Assembly: GCA_002842735.1 (NCBI GenBank)
Contig: PHEB01000012.1
Span: 1-64,000 of the forward strand
DNA length: 64,000 nt
DNA from: Alphaproteobacteria bacterium HGW-Alphaproteobacteria-7
GTDB lineage: Bacteria > Pseudomonadota > Alphaproteobacteria > Sphingomonadales > Sphingomonadaceae
Reading direction: 5' to 3'
The notes beneath the pieces were generated by a model that was given only the letters and a program-made list of their open reading frames with translations, was not told where the DNA came from and made no database searches. A program made the position numbers and the translations under genes. Below, one piece after another: positions 28,873 to 36,814 of the stretch. Each line of letters starts with the position of its first letter. Within the stretch, counting starts at the first letter, position 1.

Positions 28873-29559
28873 ATGGGCATTTTCAGCCGCACCCGCGACA
28901 TCATTGCCGCCAATTTCAACGATATGCTCGACAAGGCCGATGATCCGACCAAGATGATCCGCATGATCATCCTCGAAATGGAGGAAACCCTGGTCGAAGT
29001 CCGCGCCAGCGCGGCGCGCACGATTGCCGATCAGAAAGAAATGCACCGCCACTGCGTCAAGCTTGACCGCCTTCAGGCCGACTGGGGGGAAAAGGCGCAG
29101 CTCGCACTCAGCAAGGATCGCGAAGATTTGGCCCGTGCGGCGCTGGTTGAAAAGAAGAAGGCCGGTGACATGGCCGATCAGCTCAAGGCCGAAATCGCGG
29201 TGCTTGATGATGCGCTGCGCGCTTACGAGGATGACATCGCCAAGCTGCAGCACCGCCTGCGCGAAGCCCGCAGCCGCCAGACTGCGATCGCCGCGCGCCT
29301 CGAAAGCGCGGAAAACCGCGTCAAGCTGCGCACGCTGATGAGCACCGAACGCACCGACGAGGCGCTCGCCCGCTTCGACCAGCTCGAACGCCGGGTCGAT
29401 TACGCCGAAGGCCGCGCCGACGCTTTGCAGATCGCCGAAGGCAAGCCCCCGACGCTCGCCGATGAAATTGCGGCGCTCGCCGGATCGGACGCGATTGATG
29501 ATGAATTGGAAGCGATGAAAAAAGCGCTCGGCAAAGCCGACGACAGCAAGGGGGAATAG
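28873..29559 (+). CDS. pspA: Phage shock protein A
   Basis: 228 aa from ATG 28873 (MGIFSRTRDIIAANFNDMLD), which has GGAG eight bases upstream. The whole protein is coiled coil, with the conserved PTKMIRMIILEMEETLVEVR. PspA is an ESCRT-III-like protein: it restrains PspF in the cytosol and, on stress, polymerises on the inner membrane. The same frame is open upstream for 102 more codons starting at ATG 28567; see the separate finding. Confidence 0.95.
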   Translation: MGIFSRTRDIIAANFNDMLDKADDPTKMIRMIILEMEETLVEVRASAARTIADQKEMHRHCVKLDRLQADWGEKAQLALSKDREDLARAALVEKKKAGDMADQLKAEIAVLDDALRAYEDDIAKLQHRLREARSRQTAIAARLESAENRVKLRTLMSTERTDEALARFDQLERRVDYAEGRADALQIAEGKPPTLADEIAALAGSDAIDDELEAMKKALGKADDSKGE

Positions 29560-29562
29560 ACC

Positions 29563-29874
29563 ATGGAAGACGGACTTATCGCGGTGATGATCGTCGCCAC
29601 GCTTTTCATCGGCCTGCCATGGGTCATCCTGCATTACATGACCAAGTGGAAAACCGCCGCCACCATCACCACTGATGACGAGGTGCTGCTGGAGGAACTC
29701 TACAACCTCGCCAAGCGGCTCGATGAACGGATGGACACGGTTGAACGGCTGGTCGCCAGCGACGATCCCGAATTCACCCCCGCCCGCCGCCTGATTGCCG
29801 ATCAGGAAAAGGACAACCAGCAACTGCGCGAACTGGAAGCGCTGATTGCCGAGAAGAAAGGAACCCGCGCATGA
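29563..29874 (+). CDS. pspB: Phage shock protein B
   Basis: 103 aa. An N-terminal membrane helix (LIAVMIVATLFIGLPWVILHY) is followed by a coiled coil with the family motif LAKRLDERMDTVERLV and a helical tail longer than enteric PspB (74 aa). PspB works with PspC in sensing membrane stress and recruiting PspA. It starts 3 bp after pspA and overlaps pspC by 4 bp. Confidence 0.93.
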   Translation: MEDGLIAVMIVATLFIGLPWVILHYMTKWKTAATITTDDEVLLEELYNLAKRLDERMDTVERLVASDDPEFTPARRLIADQEKDNQQLRELEALIAEKKGTRA

Positions 29875-30248
29875 ACAGCCCCCGCACCACGCTTTACCGT
29901 GACAAGCATAATGGCAAGCTGATGGGCGTTTGCGCCGGGATTGCCGATTACACCGGGGTCAATGTGTTTTGGGTCAGGCTGGCCGCGGTTGCTTCGATCT
30001 TCATCACCGGCGGCCCATCGATCATCGCCTATCTGATCGCCGGGTTCCTGCTCAACAAGAAGCCACCCTACCTCTACCGCGATGAAAGCGAGCAGAAATA
30101 CTGGCAGGGCGTACGCCAGAATCCCAAGCGCACCGCGCGCGAAATCCGCGCCAATTTCCGCGATATCGACCGGCGGCTGGCCGCGGTGGAACACCACTAT
30201 GTCAGCAGCAACCCGCGCCTGACCGCCGAAATCGAGCGGCTGCGCTGA
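29871..30248 (+). CDS. pspC: Phage shock protein C
   Basis: 125 aa. The PspC domain is clear: LYRDKHNGKLMGVCAGIADYTGV, then WVRLAAVASIFITGG with a membrane helix (IIAYLIAGFLLNKKPP). The C-terminal half (FRDIDRRLAAVEHHYVSSNP) is helical and would face PspA or PspB. It begins inside the pspB stop region (overlap ATGA). Confidence 0.94.
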   Translation: MNSPRTTLYRDKHNGKLMGVCAGIADYTGVNVFWVRLAAVASIFITGGPSIIAYLIAGFLLNKKPPYLYRDESEQKYWQGVRQNPKRTAREIRANFRDIDRRLAAVEHHYVSSNPRLTAEIERLR

Positions 30249-30274
30249 ACTTTTGACCTGAGGGGGTTTGAATA

Positions 30275-30586
30275 ATGGAAGGCATACTCGCACTGCTGAT
30301 CCCGATCGTCGCGCTGTCGATCCCGATTGTGGCGATCTGGACCAAGCACCAGCAGAAAATCGCCGAAATGCAGATTGGCGCCACCGCCGAACAGACCGCT
30401 GAAAAGGCCGCGCAATATGCGACCCACATCCAGCGGTTGGAAGACCGGGTGCAGGTGCTCGAACGCATCGTCACCGATCGCGGTTATGACATCGCCACCC
30501 AGATCGAAGCCCTGCGCGACCAGCGCCGGGTGGACGAGGAAGGCGCGGGCATTCCGCTCGGCCTTGGCAGCAAGGAGCGCGTGTGA
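30275..30586 (+). CDS. PspB-like small membrane protein 1
   Basis: 103 aa. N-terminal membrane helix (LALLIPIVALSIPIVAIW), then KHQQKIAEMQIG and a coiled coil RLEDRVQVLERIVTDRGYD with the same spacing as PspB's RLDERMDTVERLVASDD. Ends ATQIEALRDQRRVD plus a polar tail. It follows pspC by 26 bp, preceded by an SD-like GAGGGGG. I read it as a PspB relative; annotation pipelines may call it hypothetical. Confidence 0.72.
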   Translation: MEGILALLIPIVALSIPIVAIWTKHQQKIAEMQIGATAEQTAEKAAQYATHIQRLEDRVQVLERIVTDRGYDIATQIEALRDQRRVDEEGAGIPLGLGSKERV

Positions 30587-30942
30587 TGGAAGCGGTCGAT
30601 TTTCTCCCCTATCTCGGTTGGATCATTGGCGGGTCGTTTGTGCTGGGTGTGGCGGGAATCCTCACCTCGTTCCAGACCACCCGGATGAAGATCAAGAATG
30701 GCTACCCGCTCGAAGGGATGTGGGGCCAGTCATTGAAGCCCGGATCGGATGCCCAGAACGCCCAGCGCGTTACCCTGCTGACCCAGGAAAACGCCGAACT
30801 GCGCGCTGAACTCGGCAGCCTCAAGGATCGCATGGCCAATGTCGAACGGATCGTCACCGATGGCGGCTATCACCTTGGCGCGGAAATCGACGCGCTCAGG
30901 GATCGGGCCTTGTCGAACCTCAAGGACAAAGGTGAAGCATGA
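30586..30942 (+). CDS. PspB-like small membrane protein 2
   Basis: 118 aa from ATG 30586, overlapping the previous stop by one base (TGATG). Membrane helix IIGGSFVLGVAGILTSF, then a basic loop RMKIKNGYPLEGMWGQ and a coiled coil (AELGSLKDRMANVERIVTDG) ending HLGAEIDALRDRA. The NVERIVTD motif is shared with its neighbours and with pspB (TVERLVASD). Function not known. Confidence 0.7.
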   Translation: MEAVDFLPYLGWIIGGSFVLGVAGILTSFQTTRMKIKNGYPLEGMWGQSLKPGSDAQNAQRVTLLTQENAELRAELGSLKDRMANVERIVTDGGYHLGAEIDALRDRALSNLKDKGEA

Positions 30943-31265
30943 TGAGCAGCTGGGCCATCGTTGCCGTCATCGCGATCATCGTTTGGGGCGTGGTGCAATA
31001 TGCCAAGGCCCGCGCCGGGATCATCCGCGACGAATATGGCAAGGAAACCCTCGCCCCGCGCGATGATGGCCGCAGCGCTGCCGAGCTTGAACAGGCGCGC
31101 CGCGAAGTCGAAGAACTGCGCGAACGGGTGAAGGTGCTCGAACGCATTGCCACCGATGGCAACACCGGCGAGGCGCGCGAACGCGAACGCATCGCTGCCG
31201 AAATCGAAGCCCTGCGGGCACTGCCTGCGACAGACAAGCCAAGCAAGGAGGAACGCAGCGAATGA
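30939..31265 (+). CDS. PspB-like small membrane protein 3
   Basis: 108 aa. Membrane helix AIVAVIAIIVWGVVQYA, then a long coiled coil (QARREVEELRERVKVLERIA) continuing into ERERIAAEIEALRALPA. It carries the shared LERIATD motif. ATG 30939 overlaps the previous gene (ATGATGA); 30942 is an alternative. SD and overlap point to tight coupling. Confidence 0.7.
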   Translation: MMSSWAIVAVIAIIVWGVVQYAKARAGIIRDEYGKETLAPRDDGRSAAELEQARREVEELRERVKVLERIATDGNTGEARERERIAAEIEALRALPATDKPSKEERSE

Positions 31266-31513
31266 TCACGCCCCTTCTCGACCCGACGCTGATCACGGCC
31301 ACATCGGGCCTCATCGCGATCATCGTCATCGCCGCCGCCCTGCTGCGCGCATGGAACGGCTGGCTGGAATTGAAACGGCAGGAGCTGGAACGCAGCGGCC
31401 ACCGCCCCGCCACCGACGAAGGTTCGACCATCGGCACCGCGCGGATCGAACTGGCTGACCTCAAGGAACGCATCCGCAAACTGGAAGCCATCGCCAGCGG
31501 GGTGGAACTGTGA
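31262..31513 (+). CDS. PspB-like small membrane protein 4
   Basis: 83 aa, close to enteric PspB length. Membrane helix TSGLIAIIVIAAALLRAW, linker LELKRQELERSG, then coiled coil RIELADLKERIRKLEAIASG, matching the PspB helix at the same distance from the membrane. The start overlaps the previous stop (ATGA), and the stop overlaps the next GTG start. Confidence 0.7.
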   Translation: MITPLLDPTLITATSGLIAIIVIAAALLRAWNGWLELKRQELERSGHRPATDEGSTIGTARIELADLKERIRKLEAIASGVEL

Positions 31514-31686
31514 GCGGCGGGGCCAATACCGCCGCGCAGGCGGGGATCGGGCTTGGCAGCGCGATTGCAGTGGCGATCAGCTGGAGCCTTAACAAGTCGA
31601 TCATCTGGGCAATCGTCCACGGGTTTTTCGGCTGGTTCTATGTCATCTATCACGCCTTCACCCGCCCCGGCGGGCTGAGCGGGTAA
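31510..31686 (+). CDS. 58-aa membrane peptide ending the psp operon
   Basis: GTG at 31510 overlaps the previous TGA (GTGA). The peptide MSGGANTAAQAGIGLG leads into two hydrophobic stretches (SAIAVAISWSL and IIWAIVHGFFGWFYVIYHAF) and ends TRPGGLSG. It is short but has clear membrane character and is coupled to the upstream gene. A family name is not recognised. Confidence 0.6.
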   Translation: MSGGANTAAQAGIGLGSAIAVAISWSLNKSIIWAIVHGFFGWFYVIYHAFTRPGGLSG

Positions 31687-31691
31687 ACTCC

Positions 31692-31798
31692 CCTCGTCAT
31701 TGCGAGGAGCCGAAGGCGACGCGGCAATCCATGAAACGCCCTTTGTAACAGGCGCAACGCCGGTCGATGGATTGCTTCGCCTGCGGCTCGCAATGACG
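31692..31798. repeat. Long imperfect palindromic intergenic repeat
   Basis: CTCGTCATTGCGAGGAGCC at the left (31693 on) pairs with GGCTCGCAATGACG at the right end (31785-31798), and GGCAATCCAT near 31723 pairs with ATGGATTGC near 31767. It resembles dispersed REP-like elements of sphingomonads, which contain CGTCATTGCGAG ends. Placed between the psp operon and sufE. Confidence 0.75.
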
Positions 31799-31842
31799 AA
31801 AGGGGGCTTGGGTTTCGCAAAGGATCGCATTACCTGCCCCCC

Positions 31843-32253
31843 ATGCGCACCCTTTCCGACATTCTCGAAGAGTACGAATTCCTCGAAGGCGATGACCGTT
31901 ACGGGTTGCTGATCGAGCTGGGCCGGACGCTGGAACCGATGCCCGATGCGCTGAAAACCGATGCGACGTTGGTGCGTGGGTGTTCGGCGGCGGTGTGGGT
32001 CTATCCCGCCTCGCAAAAGGAGCAGAAACTGCACTTCCTCGCGGACAGCAATGCCGCGATCACTAAGGGCATCGTCGCGCTGGTGATCGCCGCCGTGCAG
32101 GACAGGCCCGCCGCCGAAGTCGCCGCGATGGACGTGATGGGCGCGCTGGCCCCGTTCGACCTCAAAAACCAGCTATCGAGCAACCGCACCCAGGGCGTGC
32201 CGAACATGATCGCACTGGTAAAAGGACACGCCGCGCGGTTGGCGGCGGGCTGA
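31843..32253 (+). CDS. sufE: SufE-type sulfur acceptor for Fe-S assembly
   Basis: 136 aa. ILEEYEFLEGDDRYGLLIELGR at the N-terminus and LVRGCSAAVWVYP with the active Cys near residue 46-48 are SufE signatures; LSSNRTQGVPNMIALVKGHA ends the domain. SufE takes persulfide from SufS. The suf operon itself is not in the window. Confidence 0.94.
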   Translation: MRTLSDILEEYEFLEGDDRYGLLIELGRTLEPMPDALKTDATLVRGCSAAVWVYPASQKEQKLHFLADSNAAITKGIVALVIAAVQDRPAAEVAAMDVMGALAPFDLKNQLSSNRTQGVPNMIALVKGHAARLAAG

Positions 32254-32278
32254 CCGCCCAACACTCAACAGCCAGCAA

Positions 32279-32294
32279 TGTTTCACGTGAAACA
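32279..32294. other. parS: parS centromere site (ParB-binding)
   Basis: TGTTTCACGTGAAACA is an exact 16-bp palindrome identical to the bacterial parS consensus bound by ParB/Spo0J. It lies in the 143-bp gap between sufE and crtZ. Chromosomal parS sites cluster near oriC, so this region is probably origin-proximal. No parA or parB gene is in the window. Confidence 0.92.
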
Positions 32295-32317
32295 TCCGCC
32301 CAAAAGCAGGCTAACAA

Positions 32318-32383
32318 GGGCCTAGAGGGGGTCTAGAAGGGGTCTAGAGGGGGTCTAGAGGGGGTCTAGACAGGGTCAAGGGG
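32318..32383. repeat. 11-bp tandem repeat, about six units
   Basis: Consecutive 11-bp units of GGGTCTAGAGG: GGGCCTAGAGG (32318), GGGTCTAGAAG (32329), GGGTCTAGAGG (32340 and 32351), GGGTCTAGACA (32362) and a degenerate GGGTCAAGGGG (32373). Each carries the palindrome TCTAGA except the ends. It starts 24 bp from parS. Confidence 0.9.
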
Positions 32384-32396
32384 AGCCTGAAACGGG

Positions 32397-32894
32397 TTAA
32401 ACAGCAGCGTCCCGCACTACCGCGACCCCCGCTTCTTTCTGCGCCTTCAACTCAGCCTTCAGCTTGGCCGGATCGCGCGCGAAGACAAAGCCGAAGCTGA
32501 CCCCGCCTTCCTTGCCGATGGTCGCATGGTGCAGCTTATGCGCCTGCACCAGCCGCTTGGCATAGCCCTTGCGCGGCACCCAGTTCCAATAGCGTTGATG
32601 CACCAACCCATCATGCACCAGCGTGTAGATCACACCATACAGCGTGATCCCGACCGCAAACCACCACAGCCAGCCCCAGTAAAGCGAGCCGAAAATATAC
32701 ATCGCGGCGTTGATCGTTCCAAACACCACCGCGAACAGATCGTTCTTTTCCAGCGTGTTATCGTGCGGTTCATGATGATCGCGGTGCCAACCCCAGCCCC
32801 AGCCATGCATGATGTATTTGTGGGCATACCACGCGAACAACTCCATCCCGATCAGCGAGGACAGCACGGTGAGTGTGATTTCGAGCCAGCTCAT
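32397..32894 (-). CDS. crtZ: Beta-carotene hydroxylase CrtZ
   Basis: 165 aa. Four histidine clusters of the diiron membrane hydroxylase are visible: HKYIMHG, HRDHHEPHDNTLEKND, HDGLVHQRYW and HKLHHA. Four membrane segments. It adds 3-hydroxyls to beta-ionone rings. It overlaps crtW by 4 bp, so the pair would produce hydroxylated ketocarotenoids such as astaxanthin-type pigments. Confidence 0.95.
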   Translation of the reverse strand: MSWLEITLTVLSSLIGMELFAWYAHKYIMHGWGWGWHRDHHEPHDNTLEKNDLFAVVFGTINAAMYIFGSLYWGWLWWFAVGITLYGVIYTLVHDGLVHQRYWNWVPRKGYAKRLVQAHKLHHATIGKEGGVSFGFVFARDPAKLKAELKAQKEAGVAVVRDAAV

Positions 32895-33673
32895 GCGGGC
32901 ACCTTTTCAGCCAATACCTGCGCCGCCCCGGCCCGTCGCGCAGCGGGCAGCGCCCACCACGGCACATCGGGGCGGCGGTGGTGTTCCAGATGATAGCCGA
33001 AATGAAAGCAGGTGGCGAGGCTGAGAAGCGTGCCGAATTCGTCGCTGCGGGTGTTGTGGCGATCGGCAAAGCTCGCCGCGTCCTCGCCTGCGCGGTGGCG
33101 GTGCGGACGGAAGGTGCCGAAGTAGAACAGCTGCAATGATGATGCGAGCGCGGGCAGGCCATAGAGCAGCACGATCTGCGCCATCGGAACCCCGATCACC
33201 AGCCAGTAAATACCCACCACCGTGTGGACATACAGGATCGATCGCCAGCCGAAATAGCGCCGGAAAAACGTGGCATACCAGCGCATAAAATCATCGGGGT
33301 GATGCTCGTCAAAATCAGGATCGCCCGCGCGCCCTGCCAGCTTGTGATGGGCGAAATGCGCATCGCGCAGCTGCTTCCAGCCAAAGCCCGCATAAAGCGC
33401 CAGCAACACCGCACCGATGGTCGCATTGCAGCGCGGCCTGCCCGGCATCAGGCTGCCGTGCATCGCATCATGGCAGACGATGAACACCCCCACCGAAAGC
33501 CAGCATTGCACCGCCGCCAGCGCCAGCGCGAAGGGCCAATTGCTCCACGTGAGTTCAAACACGAACATCGCATAGGCGTGCAAGCCCAGCCAGCCCCCGG
33601 CGATAGCCGCGCCCAGCGTCAACCCAACCGCGCTCTGCCACGCACGCGCGAAAGGGGTGCCATGCAGTTTCAT
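32891..33673 (-). CDS. crtW: Beta-carotene ketolase CrtW
   Basis: 260 aa. Fatty-acid-desaturase-type histidine boxes HDAMHG, HFAHH and HFGYHLEHHRRPDVPWW, plus HRHR in the middle, define CrtW rather than a lipid desaturase. Four or so membrane segments. It introduces 4-keto groups into beta-ionone rings. It is the first gene of the crtW-crtZ pair. Confidence 0.92.
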   Translation of the reverse strand: MKLHGTPFARAWQSAVGLTLGAAIAGGWLGLHAYAMFVFELTWSNWPFALALAAVQCWLSVGVFIVCHDAMHGSLMPGRPRCNATIGAVLLALYAGFGWKQLRDAHFAHHKLAGRAGDPDFDEHHPDDFMRWYATFFRRYFGWRSILYVHTVVGIYWLVIGVPMAQIVLLYGLPALASSLQLFYFGTFRPHRHRAGEDAASFADRHNTRSDEFGTLLSLATCFHFGYHLEHHRRPDVPWWALPAARRAGAAQVLAEKVPA

Positions 33674-33974
33674 ATTAAACAGATACGCCCAAACCCGTCA
33701 TCCGGCTCCGTATAGAACCCCTGCGCGGCGGCGCAATTGCGTTTCGTGGGAGTGGGCTTGCGCTGGTGCCTTCAATCGTCGCCCCGTGCTTAGGGTTAGG
33801 GCAACTTATCGCCACGAGTAGTGGGAGATCACCAACCCGCGTCCATCGTCACCCCAGCGCAAGCTGGGGCCTAGGGCCGCAAATGGCAGTGCTCACCGCT
33901 TGAGATCCCAGCTTTCGCTGGGATGACGGAAATGGCAGGGATCGGGAGGCGCGCTAAACTTGCGCGCCCCGCCC
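33674..33974. other. Intergenic stretch with a palindromic repeat
   Basis: About 300 bp between crtW and a thioesterase gene. No gene is supported. 33848-33928 holds an inverted repeat, with CGTCACCCCAGCG at the left and CGCTGGGATGACG at the right; inner short hairpins CCCCAGC...GCTGGGG and CCCAGC...GCTGGG occur within it. This is a dispersed REP-like element by appearance. Confidence 0.65.
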
Positions 33975-34391
33975 TCACTCCCCTTGCGGAAAGAAAAACG
34001 CGCGCAGGTGTTCGCCGATGCGGGCGGGGCGCAGGGTTTCAGCGTCGATGCAGCACCAGCTTGATTGCACTTCGGCCAGCACTTCCTCGCCGCGCTTGAT
34101 CAGTGTGGAATAGAATGCGCGCGCGCCGTTGAACCGTTCGAGCACGGTCTGCGCGATCACGTCATCTTCTAGGAAGGCGGGTTTGCGGTAGGTAATCTCG
34201 TGCTTCAACGCGACCCACGCCTTGCTCGCCACGTCTTCGGCCGGGGCCAGATTGTTCCAATGCGCCAGCACCGCATCCTGCACCCAGTTGAGGTAGCGCG
34301 CGTTGTTCACGTGGCCCATGAAATCGATGTCCGCCGCCTCAACCTTGATCGGGTGGACAAACGCGGATGCTGAGGGAAGGATTGCTGACAT
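33975..34391 (-). CDS. YbgC/4-hydroxybenzoyl-CoA-type acyl-CoA thioesterase
   Basis: 138 aa hotdog protein. The block ADIDFMGHVNNARYLNWVQDA carries the catalytic-Asp and HVNN motif of this thioesterase family; ITYRKPAFLEDDVIAQT and the tail fit. It is a cytosolic acyl-CoA hydrolase with an unknown acyl group. It is transcribed away from leuC. Confidence 0.85.
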   Translation of the reverse strand: MSAILPSASAFVHPIKVEAADIDFMGHVNNARYLNWVQDAVLAHWNNLAPAEDVASKAWVALKHEITYRKPAFLEDDVIAQTVLERFNGARAFYSTLIKRGEEVLAEVQSSWCCIDAETLRPARIGEHLRAFFFPQGE

Positions 34392-34519
34392 GGCTGTAAG
34401 CTAGCGGAGAATTATTACAATTTCCACCAGCCATTGCCCAAAAATCGCCGCAATCTTGCCACGGATCGGCAATCATGAGTAAGGACGGGGCACTTACCCC
34501 CAACCCGATGGACACAATC

Positions 34520-35965
34520 ATGGCCAGCCGCCCGCGCACGCTATACGAAAAAATCTGGGACGCGCACGTGGTTGAAACCCGCGATGATGGCACCGCGCTG
34601 ATCTATATTGACCGGCATCTGGTGCACGAAGTGACCAGTCCTCAGGCGTTTGAGGGGTTGCGGATCGCGGCACGGCCGGTGCGGCGGCCCGAACTGACGC
34701 TGGCGGTGCCTGATCACAATCTGCCCACCACGCCGCGCCGTGATGCGAATGGCATGGTGCTGCCGATTGTCGACCCGCAAAGCGCCGCGCAGCTCGCCGC
34801 GCTTGAACGCAACGCACCCGAATTCGGCATCCGCTACATCCCGGCAACGGCGAAGGAACAGGGGATCGTCCATGTGGTCGGCCCCGAACAGGGGTTCTCG
34901 CTGCCCGGCACCACCATTGTCTGCGGCGATTCGCACACCGCCTGCCACGGCGGCTTGGGCGCGCTCGCCTTCGGGATCGGCACCAGCGAGGTTGAACACG
35001 TGCTGGCAACGCAGACGCTGTTGTTGCAGCAATCGAAATCGATGGAGGTGCGCGTAAACGGCGATCTTGGCCCCGGCGTGACCGCCAAAGATCTGATTAT
35101 GCACATCATCGGCCAGATCGGGGCGGCAGGCGGCAGCGGCTATGTGATCGAATATCGCGGGGCGGTGTTCGAACGCATGAGCATCGAGCAGCGGCTGACC
35201 GTGTGCAACATGAGCATCGAGGCAGGCGCGCGCGCCGGGTTGATCGCACCCGATGACGTGACTTTCGCCTATCTCAAAGGCCGCCCGATGGCACCTGCGG
35301 GGGCACAATGGGATGCCGCCGTCGCTTACTGGCGCACGCTCCATTCGGATGACGGCGCGCTGTTCGATAAAAGCGTGGTGATCGATGCCGCCACTGTCGA
35401 ACCCAGCGTGACATGGGGCACCAGCCCCGAAGACGTGGTGGCGATTGGCGGGCGCGTGCCCTCGCCCGATGACTTCGCTGACGAATCCAAGCGGGTCGCG
35501 GTGCAGAAAAGCCTCGATTACATGGGCCTTACCCCCGGCACTGCGATGACCGATGTGCCAATCGAAAACGTGTTTATCGGGTCTTGCACCAACAGCCGCA
35601 TCGAAGACCTGCGCGCCGCCGCTGCGGTGCTGAAAGGCAGGCGCAAGGCGGACAATGTGCGCTGGGCGATCGTGGTGCCGGGATCGGGTCTGGTGAAGGC
35701 GCAGGCCGAGGACGAGGGGCTCGACCGCATCTTCACCGCCGCCGGGTTCGAATGGCGCGAACCGGGCTGTTCGGCCTGTCTGGGGATGAACCCCGACAAG
35801 GTTCCGGCCGGCGAACGCTGCGCTTCGACCAGCAACCGCAACTTCGTTGGCCGCCAGGGCCCCGGCGCGCGCACCCATCTCGTCTCGCCCGCCATGGCGG
35901 CGGCTGCCGCAGTCACCGGGCGGCTGGCCGATGTGCGCTTGCTTGGTGTGACGTCAAACACTTGA
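34520..35965 (+). CDS. leuC: 3-isopropylmalate dehydratase large subunit
   Basis: 481 aa from ATG 34520 (in-frame ATGs exist at 34475 and 34508). [13 protein letters not shown] at the start and the 4Fe-4S ligands in [13 protein letters not shown] and [12 protein letters not shown] identify LeuC. It isomerises isopropylmalate in leucine synthesis with LeuD. Start choice follows the usual family N-terminus. Confidence 0.95.
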   Translation: MASRPRTLYEKIWDAHVVETRDDGTALIYIDRHLVHEVTSPQAFEGLRIAARPVRRPELTLAVPDHNLPTTPRRDANGMVLPIVDPQSAAQLAALERNAPEFGIRYIPATAKEQGIVHVVGPEQGFSLPGTTIVCGDSHTACHGGLGALAFGIGTSEVEHVLATQTLLLQQSKSMEVRVNGDLGPGVTAKDLIMHIIGQIGAAGGSGYVIEYRGAVFERMSIEQRLTVCNMSIEAGARAGLIAPDDVTFAYLKGRPMAPAGAQWDAAVAYWRTLHSDDGALFDKSVVIDAATVEPSVTWGTSPEDVVAIGGRVPSPDDFADESKRVAVQKSLDYMGLTPGTAMTDVPIENVFIGSCTNSRIEDLRAAAAVLKGRRKADNVRWAIVVPGSGLVKAQAEDEGLDRIFTAAGFEWREPGCSACLGMNPDKVPAGERCASTSNRNFVGRQGPGARTHLVSPAMAAAAAVTGRLADVRLLGVTSNT

Positions 35966-35996
35966 AACGCACCCGATCAAGGCGCATTGAACAGAT

Positions 35997-36179
35997 ATGA
36001 CCGACAAGAAGAAAAGCCCGATGAAATCGTCCACCGCCATCGGCGCGGCGGCAATCGGATCAGCGGCTGTGGCTGCCGCGCTGCTGTATGCAGGGCGCAA
36101 GTTTGCCGCCAAGAAAAAGCCGAATGACCCAACTCAGCCCGGCAAGATCCCCTCGGGTGAGCCGCCCGAAACCGACTGA
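35997..36179 (+). CDS. 60-aa small membrane protein between leuC and leuD
   Basis: [12 protein letters not shown], then a single Ala-rich membrane helix ([20 protein letters not shown]) and a basic, Pro-rich tail ending GEPPETD. It sits 31 bp after leuC and 13 bp before leuD in the same direction. No known family; codon use and topology support a real gene. Confidence 0.6.
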   Translation: MTDKKKSPMKSSTAIGAAAIGSAAVAAALLYAGRKFAAKKKPNDPTQPGKIPSGEPPETD

Positions 36180-36192
36180 GGACGAGGCACTG

Positions 36193-36792
36193 ATGCAACC
36201 GCTTACCTGCGTCGATGGCGCCGCTATCCCGCTTGGCCTCAAGAATGTCGATACTGACATCATCATTCCGGCCAAATGGCTCAAGACCATTAGCCGCGAA
36301 GGGCTGGGCGCGGGCGCGTTTGAAACGCTGCGGGCCGAACCCGGCAATGTGATTGACGATCCCGCCTATGCGGGCGCGCCGATCCTGATCGCGGGCGACA
36401 ATTTCGGCTGCGGGTCTAGCCGTGAACACGCCGCCTGGGCGCTGGGCGATCTCGGCATCCGGGTGGTGATTGCGCCCAGTTTCTCCGACATCTTTTCGGG
36501 CAACGCGGTCAAGAACGGGATTCTGCCCGTGGTTCTGCCGCAGGATGCGGTTGACCGCCTGATGGAAGTCGCACGGCAAGGCGAACCGATCACCGTCGAT
36601 CTGGAAACCCAGACCGTGACGACCCCCTATCAGGATCGTTTTGCCTTCACGCTCGATCCGTTTCGCCGCGATTGCCTGCTGGGCGGGCTGGACGAAATCG
36701 CCCTGACAATGGCGCGCGGCACGGCGATTGGGGCTTTCGAAGCGGCCCGCACCAGCGATCAGCCATGGTTGATGCGCGGCACCGCGATCTGA
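36193..36792 (+). CDS. leuD: 3-isopropylmalate dehydratase small subunit
   Basis: 199 aa from ATG 36193, preceded by [25 protein letters not shown] and [16 protein letters not shown] are the substrate-recognition swivel motifs. It completes LeuCD. The upstream in-frame extension overlaps the small membrane protein and is not used. Confidence 0.96.
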   Translation: MQPLTCVDGAAIPLGLKNVDTDIIIPAKWLKTISREGLGAGAFETLRAEPGNVIDDPAYAGAPILIAGDNFGCGSSREHAAWALGDLGIRVVIAPSFSDIFSGNAVKNGILPVVLPQDAVDRLMEVARQGEPITVDLETQTVTTPYQDRFAFTLDPFRRDCLLGGLDEIALTMARGTAIGAFEAARTSDQPWLMRGTAI

Positions 36793-36814
36793 CAATTCCA
36801 AGGGAGAGACAATC

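Noticed and set aside
32318..32383. CRISPR array
   Set aside because: Units are 11 bp and contiguous, without spacers.
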